DNA of 64,000 bases from Oncomelania hupensis (GCA_036898135.1 CM072514.1:83852622-83916621); one strand, 5' to 3'. Counted from the stretch's first letter, positions 1 through 11,550 are shown. The notes: a model not told the origin generated them from the sequence alone. Program-made: numbers and translations.

Positions 1-631
1 AAACAAGAACAGATGGTTGATTTAGTTTGTGGTGAAATTAGTCATTTTCTGCATATATATTCAACGTTTGTGTGGTTGTTTTTTTTTTTTTTTTTAAAGA
101 AATACAAATATTGACACCGTATTTACATGTGTTTGAATAGAAACATTGTTGTTACAACGTAAGCAATGTGCTTTTTTCTGCCTATGGAATACAATCCTTT
201 TGGAGGCCCAATTAATATTTGTTTACTTTTTTCTGCTTGATTTAAATTAAAAAAAACTGTTTGCTTGAAATACATATTTATGGAAGAACAGTTTGATATA
301 TATCATTATGAACTGTTTGTTTGATATAAATTCAAAAACTGTTTACAAAACTTGTTTTTCACAACCCCTTGGTGTTTAAAGACCAGTAGTTTCGGGTTGA
401 AAATAAATGGGAATGTGTGGAAAGGACAATTTCAACACTCAGAATAAAACCATTTTAAATGGCTTGAATAGACATAGAGTGCTCGTCGTGGGCGTTGCAA
501 AGAGGCGTAAAACGTTTTAAACATTAAGATGAATGGGGGTCTGCACACCGGGACGAAGAAATGTCAATACCAACGACCTTCAGCAATGTTAGTAAGGTGG
601 TTTTCTTCGTTGTGTTATTGTATTTCCAGCT
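1..631. other. AT-rich non-coding stretch
   Basis: No coding frame, RNA gene or terminal repeat was recognised here. The stretch is AT-rich with short T runs. Confidence 0.5.
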
Positions 632-644
632 TGTGTGTGTGTGT

Positions 645-700
<56 letters not shown>

Positions 701-718
701 CTCTCTCACTCTCTCTCC
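632..718. repeat. (GT)n-(CT)n microsatellite
   Basis: About 8 GT units are followed by roughly 30 CT units with a few CTTT interruptions. The apparent short frames over it, rich in Leu-Ser or Arg-Glu, are low-complexity translations. Confidence 0.95.
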
Positions 719-990
719 AGTTTTATTTTATGTATGTCTGTGCTAAACTCTCTTCTCCTAAGCTCTTCCCCCCAATAGAACTTACAAAACAAAATCTTCA
801 ACTATACACTACAGTTTCTCTGGCCAAAAAATATTATTAAATAAGTTGAGAACTATTGAGTGACATTTAAACACCAGTGGTTCTGCTTTCAAGATTCAAG
901 ATACAGGAGGTCCTCGAGTTAGCCTACGACGTTGATCCGTTCGTTGGACGCGTCGTAACCGATTTCATCGTAAGTCGGAACGTAAGTTGG

Positions 991-1642
991 ATTGATTGAT
1001 TTTTGCTTTAGGTCCAGCGGACTCTTCCGAGCCAAATCAGGACCGGCCAACCCCCGATCCGCATACAAGATCTGCTGAAACAACCCTAGTGGGAAAACTG
1101 AATGCCCTCCACCGGCCAGTCACTTTACAATAAAGACATCCCACGCAGGGGACGGCTGAGGCTTTACCCCAACTAATCGTACCCCCGATTACAAAAACAA
1201 AATAGAATACAAACATCATTATAAATTATCAACAAAACACATACATATAGAATGCCTATATTGCTAAATAATAACATCATAGGAAGCCCTAGTATAGTGA
1301 CCACCCGGCAGAAAGCGTCCAACACTCCCAAGCTGATCCAACAGACCTCATACACAAACAAGGAGTTTTGTCCAGGAAGAGTTTTCAAGAAAAAAGGTAG
1401 GTCATTGATCTAGCGAAGAAGAAGATAGTATAGCAGAGTGATAGGATAGAGCAGGAATGGGAAAGAGCAAATGAGGAAGACAGCGACAGTGGGAATTTAA
1501 AGCACTAAATTTCCAGAAAGTGGGGATACTATTTATACTGAAACCCCCGGCACTCCAACGGGGGTACTGTTGCCGCAGTGAATCGGTCATGCCTATAAAG
1601 GAAAGACAGGTTTTCAACTGGGGCTTTCACTTTTCCCTTTAT
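991..1642 (-). mobile_element. ~640-bp retroposon family, full-length copy
   Basis: This copy is flanked by a perfect 12-bp direct repeat, AACGTAAGTTGG (979-990 and 1643-1654), which marks a target-site duplication. Read on the minus strand, it contains GTATAAATAGTATCC near its 5' part (a TATA-box-like element) and ends GGACCTAAAGCAAAAATC followed by a short (CAAT)n tail. A 12-bp duplication with a microsatellite tail suggests target-primed retroposition, not a DNA transposon. Related copies lie at 2470-3390, 17330-20455, 22719-23385, 32490-32590, 40275-40841 and 56757-57130. It encodes no recognisable protein. Classification is open; a LINE-mobilised large SINE-like element is the best guess. 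Confidence 0.75.
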
Positions 1643-1782
1643 AACGTAAGTTGGAACATAAAGAAAAATACCTGTACTGTACGTACAGTGCTATATACTG
1701 TACTGTAACTGTTAATGACATTAAAAAAGTATTAATATTATAACAGTTAATGAGATTTTTTTTTTAAAAAACGTATTAATAT

Positions 1783-1872
1783 TATAATGCCCATTTTAAC
1801 TTCCATGGTGATGGCCTTTCTTTTCTTTGATACACTACCATCAGAAGAGTCTGACTTACGTTTGGGAGCCAT
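1783..1872 (-). pseudogene. Tigger/CENP-B-type transposase N-terminal fragment
   Basis: The frame starts MAPKRKSDSSDGS and continues KKRKAITMEVKMGII. This resembles the start of pogo/Tigger (jerky/CENP-B-like) transposases, where a basic nuclear-localisation-like stretch precedes the first helix-turn-helix. Only about 30 residues are recognisable. The helix-turn-helix body and the DDE catalytic domain are absent. It sits inside the terminal inverted repeats of the 904-2183 element, which supports the assignment. Confidence 0.75.
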
Positions 1873-2183
1873 AGCCAAGGGCAAAAAACACGTGAGAGAG
1901 ATAGACGTCGTAAACAACCAAAATGGCGTATGTACAGTGACTGAGCGTATGAAGCGACGCCAGCGTAGGAAGCGACGCCGTCTTCCCCGCCGTATAACCA
2001 CAATAAAGCGTATTCTTCCGCCGCTCGCCAGAAACTAGCTCCCGTTTGTTTACGTCGCTTACGACGCTAAACCGCGTAAGACGGAACGACGCGTATAATA
2101 TTATTTATTATATTTTTATGGGGAGGAGCGTCGTAACCACGAAACAACGTAAGTCGAGACCAGCGTAACCCGAGAACTTACTG

Positions 2184-2469
2184 TAGATTTATTATCCCCA
2201 TAAATGAACAGGAAATGTGGTGTGTGTTGTAACAATTCCGTATACAAGGACAATAATACAAACAAAACTGATTAAACGTAAAAATGTGGCATCTTTCACA
2301 TTTTAAGCCTGAGCAATTAAACAACGTGTTCCTGAACAGTAAAATCACGCTCACTTTTACTTCCACTGAGGTACCAATGTACACGCACTACCCCATTCAT
2401 AAGCAAGCTTGCAGACACTCAGCAACTACCATGCCTATTCACCACCCCCTCCCCACTCGCCCCTCTCCA
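2184..2469. other. No feature recognised
   Basis: AT-rich unique-looking sequence with short frames only. No family was recognised. Confidence 0.4.
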
Positions 2470-3390
2470 ACTACTTCCCCGTGGTGATACCGAGGAGATT
2501 TTTAACATAGCTAGTTCCCCCAACTTCTAGAAATGTGCATCAAATTTCCTCTATTCTATCACTCCTTGTATTTCTGCCTTAGCTTTTATTTTCTGTTGTC
2601 TACAGTTTTCACTTTTTTTTCTGTTGTCTACAGTTTTCACTTTTCTTTTCTGTTGTCTACAGTTTTCACTTTTCTTTTCTGTTGTCTACAGTATTCACTT
2701 TTCACTTTTGTTTGTAGTTTATCAGTACAACTTATGTTAATCTGATGAATAAAAATTGATGCAACAACAACAACAGTATTCACCTTTCTTTTCTGTTTTC
2801 TACGGTGTTCACTTTTCTTTTCTGTTGTCTATAGTATTCACTTTTTTCTGTTGTCTATAGTATTCACTTTTCTTTTCTGTTGCCTATAGTATTCACTTTT
2901 CTTTTATGTTGTCTACAGTATCCACTCTTTCAATACGTCAGTCACCTACATTTTTTCTTGAAAACTCTTCCACACTCCTGATTTCTGTGTGGGGTCTGTT
3001 GGGTCAGCTTGGGGATATTGCTCGCTTTCTGCCAAATGGTCACTAGGGTTTTCTATGGTATTATTATTTGGCAATGTAGGCATTTTATAAGTATGTGTTT
3101 TGTTAATATTTTATAATGACGTTTATATTCCAGTTTGTTTTTGTAAACGAGGAGGGGAGTCGAGGTGGGGGGGGGGGGGAAGAGGGAGGAGGGTGAGGCA
3201 GCCTCAGCGTCCCCTGCATGCGATGCCTTTATTGTAAAGTGACAGGCTGGTGGAATGCCTTCAGTGTTACCATTAGGGTCCTTTCAGCAGACTCTTTATA
3301 CGGATTAGGCGTGAATCCTCTGTCAGACAAGTTGTGGTCCCTGATTTGGCTCTTTGCAGTCCGCTGGACCCTATAAACAATGACTAACCA
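2470..3390 (+). mobile_element. ~640-bp retroposon family, divergent copy expanded by an internal minisatellite
   Basis: The 5' part (CTTCCCCGTGGTGATACCG) and the 3' part (2935-3390, including GGGGTCTGTTGG, GGCAATGTAGGCATTTTATA and AGTCCGCTGGACC) match the retroposon family at 991-1642 in the opposite orientation. The middle has been replaced or expanded by a roughly 25-30-bp tandem repeat (2585-2930). The sequence has drifted clearly from the other copies. Confidence 0.65.
2585..2930. repeat. ~25-30-bp minisatellite, TTTTCTGTTGTCTACAGT-type unit
   Basis: About nine units of TTTTCTGTTGTCTAYAGTATTCAC are visible. They are split near 2705-2775 by a non-repeat segment containing (CAA)n. Confidence 0.85.
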
Positions 3391-3462
3391 ATGAACGAAC
3401 CCCCAACCACGCCACAGCTGAAGTCTGCCACCAAACAGCACACAAACTTTCAAATCACGCAC

Positions 3463-3822
<360 letters not shown>

Positions 3823-3947
3823 GGCTACTGACGCCTAATCTAAACAAAGCCCTAGGCGTTTACAAAGTAAAAATTTACAACTAATCAAAAAGAAAACATA
3901 CAAAACAAGAAAAGAAGATAATTTTTTCACTGATAACCACCTTCTGC

Positions 3948-3950
<3 letters not shown>

Positions 3951-3989
<39 letters not shown>
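3951..3989. repeat. (AC)n microsatellite
   Basis: About 19 AC units. Confidence 0.95.
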
Positions 3990-3995
<6 letters not shown>

Positions 3996-4101
3996 TAATC
4001 ACTTCTATAATAAAGAAAACAAACAAACAATTAAATTAGTCACTGCGAGAAGCTAAGCACACCAAACATACTCAAAGACTATCTAAATCTAAAATCAAAA
4101 T

Positions 4102-4333
<232 letters not shown>

Positions 4334-4417
4334 GTGGGTGTGGGTGTGATATATATACATATATATATATGGGGAGCGGGGTGTGTTTGTGAGTGTGTGT
4401 GTGTTCGTGTTTTGAAA

Positions 4418-4768
<351 letters not shown>

Positions 4769-4949
4769 GTGTGTAAGATAATATAAACATATTTGTGTAA
4801 TTATATTTGTTTTGTTGTTTTGCTTTAATGTCTTTTTTACCGAAATTATAAGAAAACCTTTAAAATTTAAAATATCAACAAGCAACAACTGATAATACGT
4901 AAATATGATCAAATAACATCAGTTCTCATACATACTGATCAACCAAAGA

Positions 4950-5269
4950 GCAAATACAAGTTTTTGCTAAGCTAATGCATACATCAAACATATATTGCCC
5001 ACAGATGTAACATTGTTATGCAGACTATTACGCAGTTGATTGCATTCAAATAAAACAGGTTTCAAACAAAACATTTGATTACATATACATTTGATATTCT
5101 TACAATGTTTAGGTTTTTTGGAATTTAGAAACATTCTATAAGCCATCATACCTACAGTCCTGGGAATTCCATTAGGTTGTTCAAATAGTTGATTAAAACA
5201 ACATTCCCTTTTAACTTGCTTTTCAGTTAAAACATGCATCTCTTTAACTGACAATGGAATATTTAACAT
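4950..5269 (-). pseudogene. LINE ORF2 C-terminal fragment
   Basis: The frame contains LNIPLSVKEMHVL, MAYRMFLNSKK and a Cys-rich CKNIKCICNQ segment. These align in order with IQIPLSQKEMYTI, LANRLILNSWK and CKEVVCQCQSK at the C-terminus of the better preserved LINE at 29374-31520. It lacks RT and RNase H on this strand. Confidence 0.75.
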
Positions 5270-5278
5270 AATTGATGT

Positions 5279-5735
5279 TCGTAATCCTTTATATCAAAAG
5301 TATTCAGCACAACTTAAGATATGCACTGACGGATCGGTTTTAGAAAATGGAAATGCGAAATCAGCTTTTGTTTTTCCTGATTTTAAAATTACAGAATCAT
5401 TTTAGTTAGGAAAAAGGATATTGAATTTTCACTGCAGAATTGATTGCTTTAAATAGAATAATAAATATACCATTACATTTCTATAGTGTATTTATATGTG
5501 TTGACTCCAAATCAGTTCTAGAGGCACTAAATTCTAATAACAGTAAAGAAACAAAAGAAAATTTGAAATTAAGAACTTGATTCATAGTATTATAATTAAT
5601 GGAATAGAAGTTAACTTTTGTTGAGTTCCTTCTCATTGTGGTTTTCTCTGTAATGACTGGGCTGACCGAGCTGCAAAACGTGGGGCCGAAAAAAGAAAAG
5701 AAAAAAAAAGAATATACGTGTATTAGAAGTGGAAA
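5279..5735 (+). pseudogene. LINE RNase H domain fragment
   Basis: In broken frames the segment reads ICTDGSVLENGNAKSAF, then MCVDSKSVLEALNSNN, then a WVPSHCGF/CNDWADRAAKRGA-like stretch. These are the three RNase H blocks seen intact at 30335-30715 (YTDGS, VDSKP, NDWADRQAK). In-frame stops and frameshifts separate the blocks. Confidence 0.75.
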
Positions 5736-5775
5736 AACGTTCACACTTTAAACAAATATTTGAATTTGAAAATCT

Positions 5776-5850
5776 CTCTCTCTGTCTCTCTTTGTTTGTC
5801 TTTCTGTCTGTCTGTCTCTCTCTCTCCCTTCCCCCCCCTCTCTCTTTTTC
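5776..5850. repeat. CT-rich low-complexity tract
   Basis: Irregular CTCTCTGTCT repeats just upstream of LTR element A. Confidence 0.85.
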
Positions 5851-5896
5851 TCATTGAACCCGTCGTTGGACCTACAAACATTGATTATCTAATCTA

Positions 5897-7923
5897 TGTC
5901 AGGCCTACTTCCTCCCTCTGGTGTTTAAAGTAGGTGACTTGTCCTTCATGCAAGGAGTGATAGGGTAGATGGGGTGGGTGATGCGTGTGCGAGCGTCCTT
6001 TCTCCCACTAAACTAAACTAAGAACACAACTAGCGGAATAAAGTGTAAAAATACAATATAACATTTATTTAATAAAACATGTAATCAAAAAACCCAATTA
6101 AGAAACAAAAGAATGAAACCAAAGAAAAAGGAAAAAAACAAAATTAAAGCATAAAATAGTTCAAAACCATACACAATCAACACATTGGCATAATCATGAA
6201 TCAAAATAAAATCACTCTCTCGCCTGGTCGTTTCTAATTTAAACACACACACACACACCAAATATTATATACAACATGATAATTAAATAACAATACAAAA
6301 TCCCCCCTGATGCCCCAGTTCAGTTACATATATACGTATCCACACTAGGTGCCCGGCCGTTGATGATAAGGTCCAGCTGTGCACTTCTCTTTTGTTTCCC
6401 TAATTAAAGTTCACACCCACACAGTTCAAAGTTCACACACACACAGTTCAACAATCCAATATGGATGTAGGCGTTGCCCCTGTAGAATTTTCGCACAATC
6501 TTAACTAAAGTCACTGGATGATAAGTCTTTATTTGTCCCTGCGTCCAAAACTGCAAATTTCTTTCTAAAACTAATGTGGTGCCATTCTTTCTTTCTATAA
6601 CTACCGATGAACGTCTCTGCTCTTTCTAATACTGATGATCCACTTTCCAGACGGCCCCTCAATTCCGTTGATTTCTCCCCTCTCTTCCTTCTCTGCTTCT
6701 CTCCGCCGACCCCAGATGACTTCTCTGGCAGGCACTGCACCCTCACCTCGTAACCCCCACTTCCACGGATGACCCGAGGAATGACCACTACAGCCAAACG
6801 CCGTAGAGACGACTACTACTAGTCGGGTATCACCAACACGTCCCGTTGACGACGCGTCCAACAATGATGATAATAATAACAATAAGAAGAATAAGTCCAA
6901 CCTGAAATCAATAAAAGTACAGGCTACTATTTTGGCATAATTTTACTTCTCTATTTATTTCTCTAATTAACCCTGGTCTGCTCGCCTCGCCTCCTGAAGA
7001 AGAATTTCATGGTCATAACTTCTTTAATACATATATTCACAAATTTATTTTCCATTTCGTTATATTCATACGATTTATACAGCATACAACCATTATAAAA
7101 ATTCCACATATTCAACATACATTCGTTCCGTTTTTTATCATGTATATTCAATTTTCTCTTCACCTCTCTCTGTTGACTCTGGCTGACTGCCTCCGTTCAT
7201 CATTTTATTATTTACAACAAAATATACGTTTTAACATGAAAACATTTCTAAATATAACATCCTAGAAATTAACATATTTTTGTAAATGTTTAAAGACATA
7301 CACTTTCACGTTATACATTCTCATTCACACATTTTTGCTACTAGCCCCCCCTAAATAGTTCTTCCCCCCTTTCTCTCTTTGACGATCGCTAGAGACAAGG
7401 TTCCAGAGGTCGAATCTCACTTACCGACTTATGATAAGAGATTTCTCTTTGACGACATCACATGGATCACGCCCGATGACGCTCCATAAATGAGTGACAG
7501 CTACCTAGCTATCGATAACTCATTAACCTCCCGGGTGTCTTCACTTTGACCACAATCCGGTTACCAGTTCTAATGTCTCCTCTTGGCTTCTGTTCCTTGC
7601 TCTCCTCTAACGATCCGCTTGCCGCCCAAGTTCAACAACGAATGCCTAGTTCTAGCACTGTACTGCATTTGTGCAACCAATTTGAGCCCAATGATTGGTT
7701 GGTAGACTCGGCACAAACATGCCCTTGGCCTCAGCACGTGCTAAGTTGTATAATCTATTAGCCAATTCTTCGACCTACACTCTACAATAACATCTTGTTA
7801 TTGTACCGTTTAGTTCAAAACAACGCTGCCCTTCCTGTACTTTCGCAGCTTGGCTTGACCATTGCACTGTCCGACTGTAAGAAATGGTACCCCTTCCGCC
7901 TCTCCCACAGTTTAGCCATGACA
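5897..7923 (-). repeat. 3' LTR of element A
   Basis: Long terminal repeat of 2027 bp, unusually long for Ty3/gypsy, with TG...CA termini. It contains an AC microsatellite and no convincing coding frame. Confidence 0.93.
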
Positions 7924-8004
7924 AACCTTCCCCCATAGGTAAAAAAAACAGTTTTTTTTTCCAATTTACACCTATAATCATGCGAAACTGTGGACTCTGG
8001 CATT

Positions 8005-11000
8005 CTATGGATTCCTGCTGAGAAAATCAGCATCCACATTCAACTTCCCTGGGATAACTTCTACTCTGAAGTTGTAGGTCGCAACTAAATTTCGTTTTAA
8101 CTGCCCCCCTTCCGATAAGTCTATCAGAGGCAACCCTCTTTCTGCTGATGGTGGTACAAAACGCTCGTGCTCCTTGACCATGCCCCGAACTGACCTCGCT
8201 TGCGTCACCGTCCGTGGCTTTGTACTGGCCTCGATCTTTATAACCTCGTCTGGCCTTTCTGTCATCCGACCGTTACCGACTGTGTGGCCCTGATATTTAC
8301 GTTGTCGGTGACCTAACGTGCCCTCGGCTGGCCTCGCAGACAATTTCGGCTCTTTCAGCCGTAAGCGTGACGCTGACCAACACTGCCCTTCTTTTTGCTT
8401 TGTTGGCGAGTCGGTCGGACTGCTTGAAAAATTCCTTGCTGAGTTTTGCTCGTCAGCGGAGATTTCGGGTGTATTTCCTTCCCGTTCTCGCACCACAGTT
8501 ACCGTCGCGGCGTTTATGGTTCGCGTCTCGTGTCTCGTGCCTTCCTTCTCTGTCTGCTGGTTCGCTAATCCGCAAGCTTCTGCAATTTTGCTCTTCAGAG
8601 CTGCGACGCATTCCGACGCTGTTTTTATCAACGCTTCCAGCTCAGCGGCAACCCTCTGGAATGTTTCATTCACAGGTCGCGCGTCTACTGTAGGCGTTCG
8701 CGGAATGTGATCCTTTGATTTGGCCTTCTTGCACTGGTTGCATGACTGAACGTAGCGATGCACGTCTGCTTTTGTTCCCGGCCAGTAGAACTTCGACCAT
8801 ACACGATAAAGTGTCTTCTTGGCATTCGCGTGTCCTGCCACAGGTGTTTCGTGCGCCAGGCGCATGACACCTTGCCTGAGTGGTTCTGGCACACAGATCT
8901 GTTTGGACTCCATACGGTGACCTTGATAAACGCGATGCAATATACCCTGACGTACTTCGTACCGTACCTTGCCGTTTTCTCGCCCGTTGGTTATGGGATT
9001 TCCCACACTCGCTAGCGCGCGTGCTAACGTTTTGTCCGCCTTCTGCATGGCAATTAGCTCAGTTGGACTGATCGCTAAACCCGGAATTGGTTCGATGGGT
9101 GCATTTGTTCTTGCTGCGCCTTCCCTCTTGGCTTGCGCGCATGTTCGCACGGCCTCTGCTTTTCTTGTTGGAAAGATGGGAATGGTTTTAATGTCTCCGT
9201 TCGCGAACTGTACTGTGTTTCCGATCAGTACGTCTTGCGCCGGTTTCTCAAATACGACGACCTTGATCTTCCCCGATACGTATGACGATTGCAAGTCGAC
9301 AATCGCTTGTCTGGCTTTTCTCACGGTTCCGTCTGCTAATGACACACTAATCCGTTCCGGCATGATGTCATCGGAATTTACTAGCCGTTCCGCTACGAAA
9401 ACGTCATCTGCCCCAGTATCGCGTAACGCTGTGACTATTTCCCCATTCACTTCTACCCTTTCTTTTTCATTGATGCTCGCCCGGTCGGCCTCGACCCCTG
9501 TTGAGGTTACGTGTACTTGACCCGACTGCACTCGAGCGAAACTAGCCCTTTTCAGTTTTGGACAGTCACGTTTGACGTGTCCCTTCTGGCCACAATGAAA
9601 ACAAGTCTTTTCTGGCGGTCTTTCGTTTTGTTCCCGTCTATTTGCACCCCTGTTTCTTTCCTCTGGTCGTTCGTTTGATTCATTTCTTTCTTCTTGCCTA
9701 TGTGACCTGAACCTTGACCTTTTCGTCTCCCATTTCGCAACTGAATGCTTCTCGGCTAATTCTGCCACTTCGTTTGCTGTTTTCGGAGCATGGTCTCGGA
9801 CAAAGAGTTCTAAGTCGGGGTTTAGATTTTCCACTAATTGTTCTTTCAAGAATAAGTCTATCACTGCATTTGGATCTTCTGGATTGACCTTGGCCATACA
9901 AAACCACCTACTCAACAAGTGTCTGAGTTTCTTGAGATACTCTGTAAATGATTCTGGGCCCTCTTTCTTTACCGTCCTGAACTGCTTCCTGTAATATTCC
10001 TCATTTCGTCGGAACCTATCTAGTAAAGCCTGTTTCAGTGTTTGATAGTCTTGGGTTTCCTCAGGTGTCATTCGAACGTATACGTCTCTAGCTGGACCTA
10101 ACAGTAATGGTGCCAATTTCTTGCTCCACGTTTCATTTCTCCACTCATTCAGAGTAGCTACTCGTTCGAAGTGTGTAAGGTAGGTATCTATGTTTTCTTT
10201 TCCTTCAAAGGGTGCCATTCTAATGTTAGAAGAACTATTTTCTTTCAGTATTCTAACTTCTTCTCTTCTCAAATCTCTCTCTTCTCTAGCCCTAGTTTCC
10301 CTGGCCTCTTCTTTCTCTCTATCCCTTTCCTCTCTAGCCTCCCTGTCCTTGGCTTCTTGTTCTTCCTTCTGTCTATCTCTTTCTTCTCTAGCCTCTTTAT
10401 CTTTGGCTTTCTGTTCGTATCTTTCGCGCTTTTCTTGAGCCTTGGTCTCTTTTCGCTGAGCCCGTTCCTCCTTTTCCTGTGCCCTACGCTCCCTCTCTGC
10501 GTCTACTTGAAGTTTTAGTTTTTGAAGCTCTAAGTCATCTTTTCTCTGTCTCTCCTTCCTTTCCTCTTCTTTTTCCCTTCTTTCTGCCTCCCTTTCTTTC
10601 CTATCTGCCTCTTTTTCTTTCCGTTCGGCCTCCTCCCTACGTTCCCTTTCCTTCCTATCTGCTTCTTCTTTCCTAATTCGGTCCTGCCTCTCTAATTCTT
10701 CCTTTCGCTCTTTTGCTTCTTTCTCTTCATCAGCCTGCACGCCTTGTGCTACGAACATTGCAGCTGCAGATCCCGTTAATCCATAGTCTAATGCTAATCT
10801 TTGCCACTTGGCTGTTATTGGATCTGGATTTCCTGGAACAACTTTTGAATCCTTCTTACTCACACCCCTTCCAGCTCCTCTAGTTGGTGTTGGTGCTGTT
10901 AAAGCCCTTGACGTTATTCCTGACGGTGTTACGGTCACCCTACTACCTCCTATGCCAGTGACTGACCCCCCTCCTACTGCGCCTGTACTCGGACTGAGCA

Positions 11001-11091
11001 CACTTGTCACAACTGGTGATGACGCTGTCACGCTTGTAGGACCAGTGGTTGTCTTCCCCATACCTGATCGCAAATTGTGCGGTTGAGCCAT
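8005..11091 (-). CDS. Element A Gag-protease-integrase(partial)-RT/RNase H(remnant) polyprotein
   Basis: An uninterrupted 1028-residue frame. Residues ~1-119 are Ser/Thr/Gly-rich. Residues ~120-284 are a very charged Glu/Arg/Lys coiled coil. Residues ~285-470 are a capsid-like gag with a SCAN-like end (EQLVENLNPDLELFV). A CCHC zinc knuckle (CFHCGQKGHVKRDC) lies at ~497-510 and an aspartic protease DTGA motif at ~558. An integrase zinc-binding domain (HETPVAGH ... CNQC) lies at ~745-785, directly after the protease. The integrase core stops after FQRVA. Downstream, the frame resembles the RT region beyond the YxDD motif and the thumb (VGNGRM, RPDEVIKIE, RTVTQARSVRG, RFVPPSAERGLPL). It ends with the last ~20 residues of RNase H (YNFRVEVIPGKLNVDADFLS). 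The integrase DDE core, RT palm and RNase H active site are missing. The start is the first Met of the frame, 459 bp inside the 5' LTR. Confidence 0.9.
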   Translation of the reverse strand: MAQPHNLRSGMGKTTTGPTSVTASSPVVTSVLSPSTGAVGGGSVTGIGGSRVTVTPSGITSRALTAPTPTRGAGRGVSKKDSKVVPGNPDPITAKWQRLALDYGLTGSAAAMFVAQGVQADEEKEAKERKEELERQDRIRKEEADRKERERREEAERKEKEADRKEREAERREKEEERKERQRKDDLELQKLKLQVDAERERRAQEKEERAQRKETKAQEKRERYEQKAKDKEAREERDRQKEEQEAKDREAREERDREKEEARETRAREERDLRREEVRILKENSSSNIRMAPFEGKENIDTYLTHFERVATLNEWRNETWSKKLAPLLLGPARDVYVRMTPEETQDYQTLKQALLDRFRRNEEYYRKQFRTVKKEGPESFTEYLKKLRHLLSRWFCMAKVNPEDPNAVIDLFLKEQLVENLNPDLELFVRDHAPKTANEVAELAEKHSVAKWETKRSRFRSHRQEERNESNERPEERNRGANRREQNERPPEKTCFHCGQKGHVKRDCPKLKRASFARVQSGQVHVTSTGVEADRASINEKERVEVNGEIVTALRDTGADDVFVAERLVNSDDIMPERISVSLADGTVRKARQAIVDLQSSYVSGKIKVVVFEKPAQDVLIGNTVQFANGDIKTIPIFPTRKAEAVRTCAQAKREGAARTNAPIEPIPGLAISPTELIAMQKADKTLARALASVGNPITNGRENGKVRYEVRQGILHRVYQGHRMESKQICVPEPLRQGVMRLAHETPVAGHANAKKTLYRVWSKFYWPGTKADVHRYVQSCNQCKKAKSKDHIPRTPTVDARPVNETFQRVAAELEALIKTASECVAALKSKIAEACGLANQQTEKEGTRHETRTINAATVTVVREREGNTPEISADEQNSARNFSSSPTDSPTKQKEGQCWSASRLRLKEPKLSARPAEGTLGHRQRKYQGHTVGNGRMTERPDEVIKIEASTKPRTVTQARSVRGMVKEHERFVPPSAERGLPLIDLSEGGQLKRNLVATYNFRVEVIPGKLNVDADFLSRNP

Positions 11092-11550
11092 CTTAGCTCT
11101 TCTATCTCTCGCACTTTCAATTTACGCAAGTATTCTTCTCCTTCGTTCTTGGACTTGTTCCTCCCTCCTATCCCCTGGAGCTGTTTTGTACGTTTAGAGC
11201 TGTCGATGCGAATGGTTGGCTATCGCGACTAGCCGTGAACCGAGATTCGACCACTGCACCCTGTCCCCTGCGATCCCACAATGAGACCCCCCACAAAGGA
11301 TTGACACACCCCTCCCGCACTACAAACCCCTTCACAGACACGCCCCCGCTACAAACATAATAACAACATATAAAATCTATACCTAACACATACACACAAA
11401 AAATACTACGTTCTATGTCCCTAAACTACTACCCTCTTTCCCCTGAACGCTCACGCCACACGTTGATGTTTCCCTGTATGTACCCGGTGTTTTTGTCTGT
11501 CCCCCGGATTCTTTTACGTACCCCTGTGTACCCCGCAGGTCCACCACTTT
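11092..11550 (-). other. Element A 5' untranslated leader
   Basis: Lies between the 5' LTR and the gag start on the minus strand. It carries the candidate primer-binding site at its LTR-proximal end. No other feature was recognised. Confidence 0.6.

Larger units (their letters stand above)
904..2183 (-). mobile_element. pogo/Tigger-like DNA transposon, non-autonomous, with nested insertion
   Basis: The left end begins CAGGAGGTCCTCGAGTTA and the right end, read on the minus strand, begins CAGTAAGTTCTCGGGTTA. They form imperfect terminal inverted repeats, both rich in CGTAAGTCG-type motifs. A TA dinucleotide flanks each end (902-903 and 2184-2185), the target duplication expected for the Tc1/mariner-pogo superfamily. 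Inside, a minus-strand frame carries a Tigger-type transposase N-terminus (1783-1872). The element is split by a 652-bp retroposon at 991-1642. Its own length without that is about 0.6 kb, far too short for a complete transposase, so it is a deleted, non-autonomous copy. Confidence 0.8.
4950..5735 (-). mobile_element. LINE fragment with internal inversion (twin-priming form)
   Basis: Two adjacent pieces of the LINE family represented at 29374-31520 lie in opposite orientations. Minus strand 5265-4950 encodes the protein C-terminus. Plus strand 5279-5700 encodes the RNase H domain that should precede it. Reading along the minus strand, the order is inverted RNase H segment, then correctly oriented 3' segment, with breakpoints that meet in the protein order. 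Frameshifts and stops show that both pieces are dead. Confidence 0.8.

Noticed and set aside
7546..7761. 71-codon frame repeated at 13198-13413
   Set aside because: Lies in both LTRs of element A and has no recognisable domain; the duplication is due to the LTRs.
8969..9520. 183-codon plus-strand frame
   Set aside because: Antisense shadow of the element A polyprotein; no domain.
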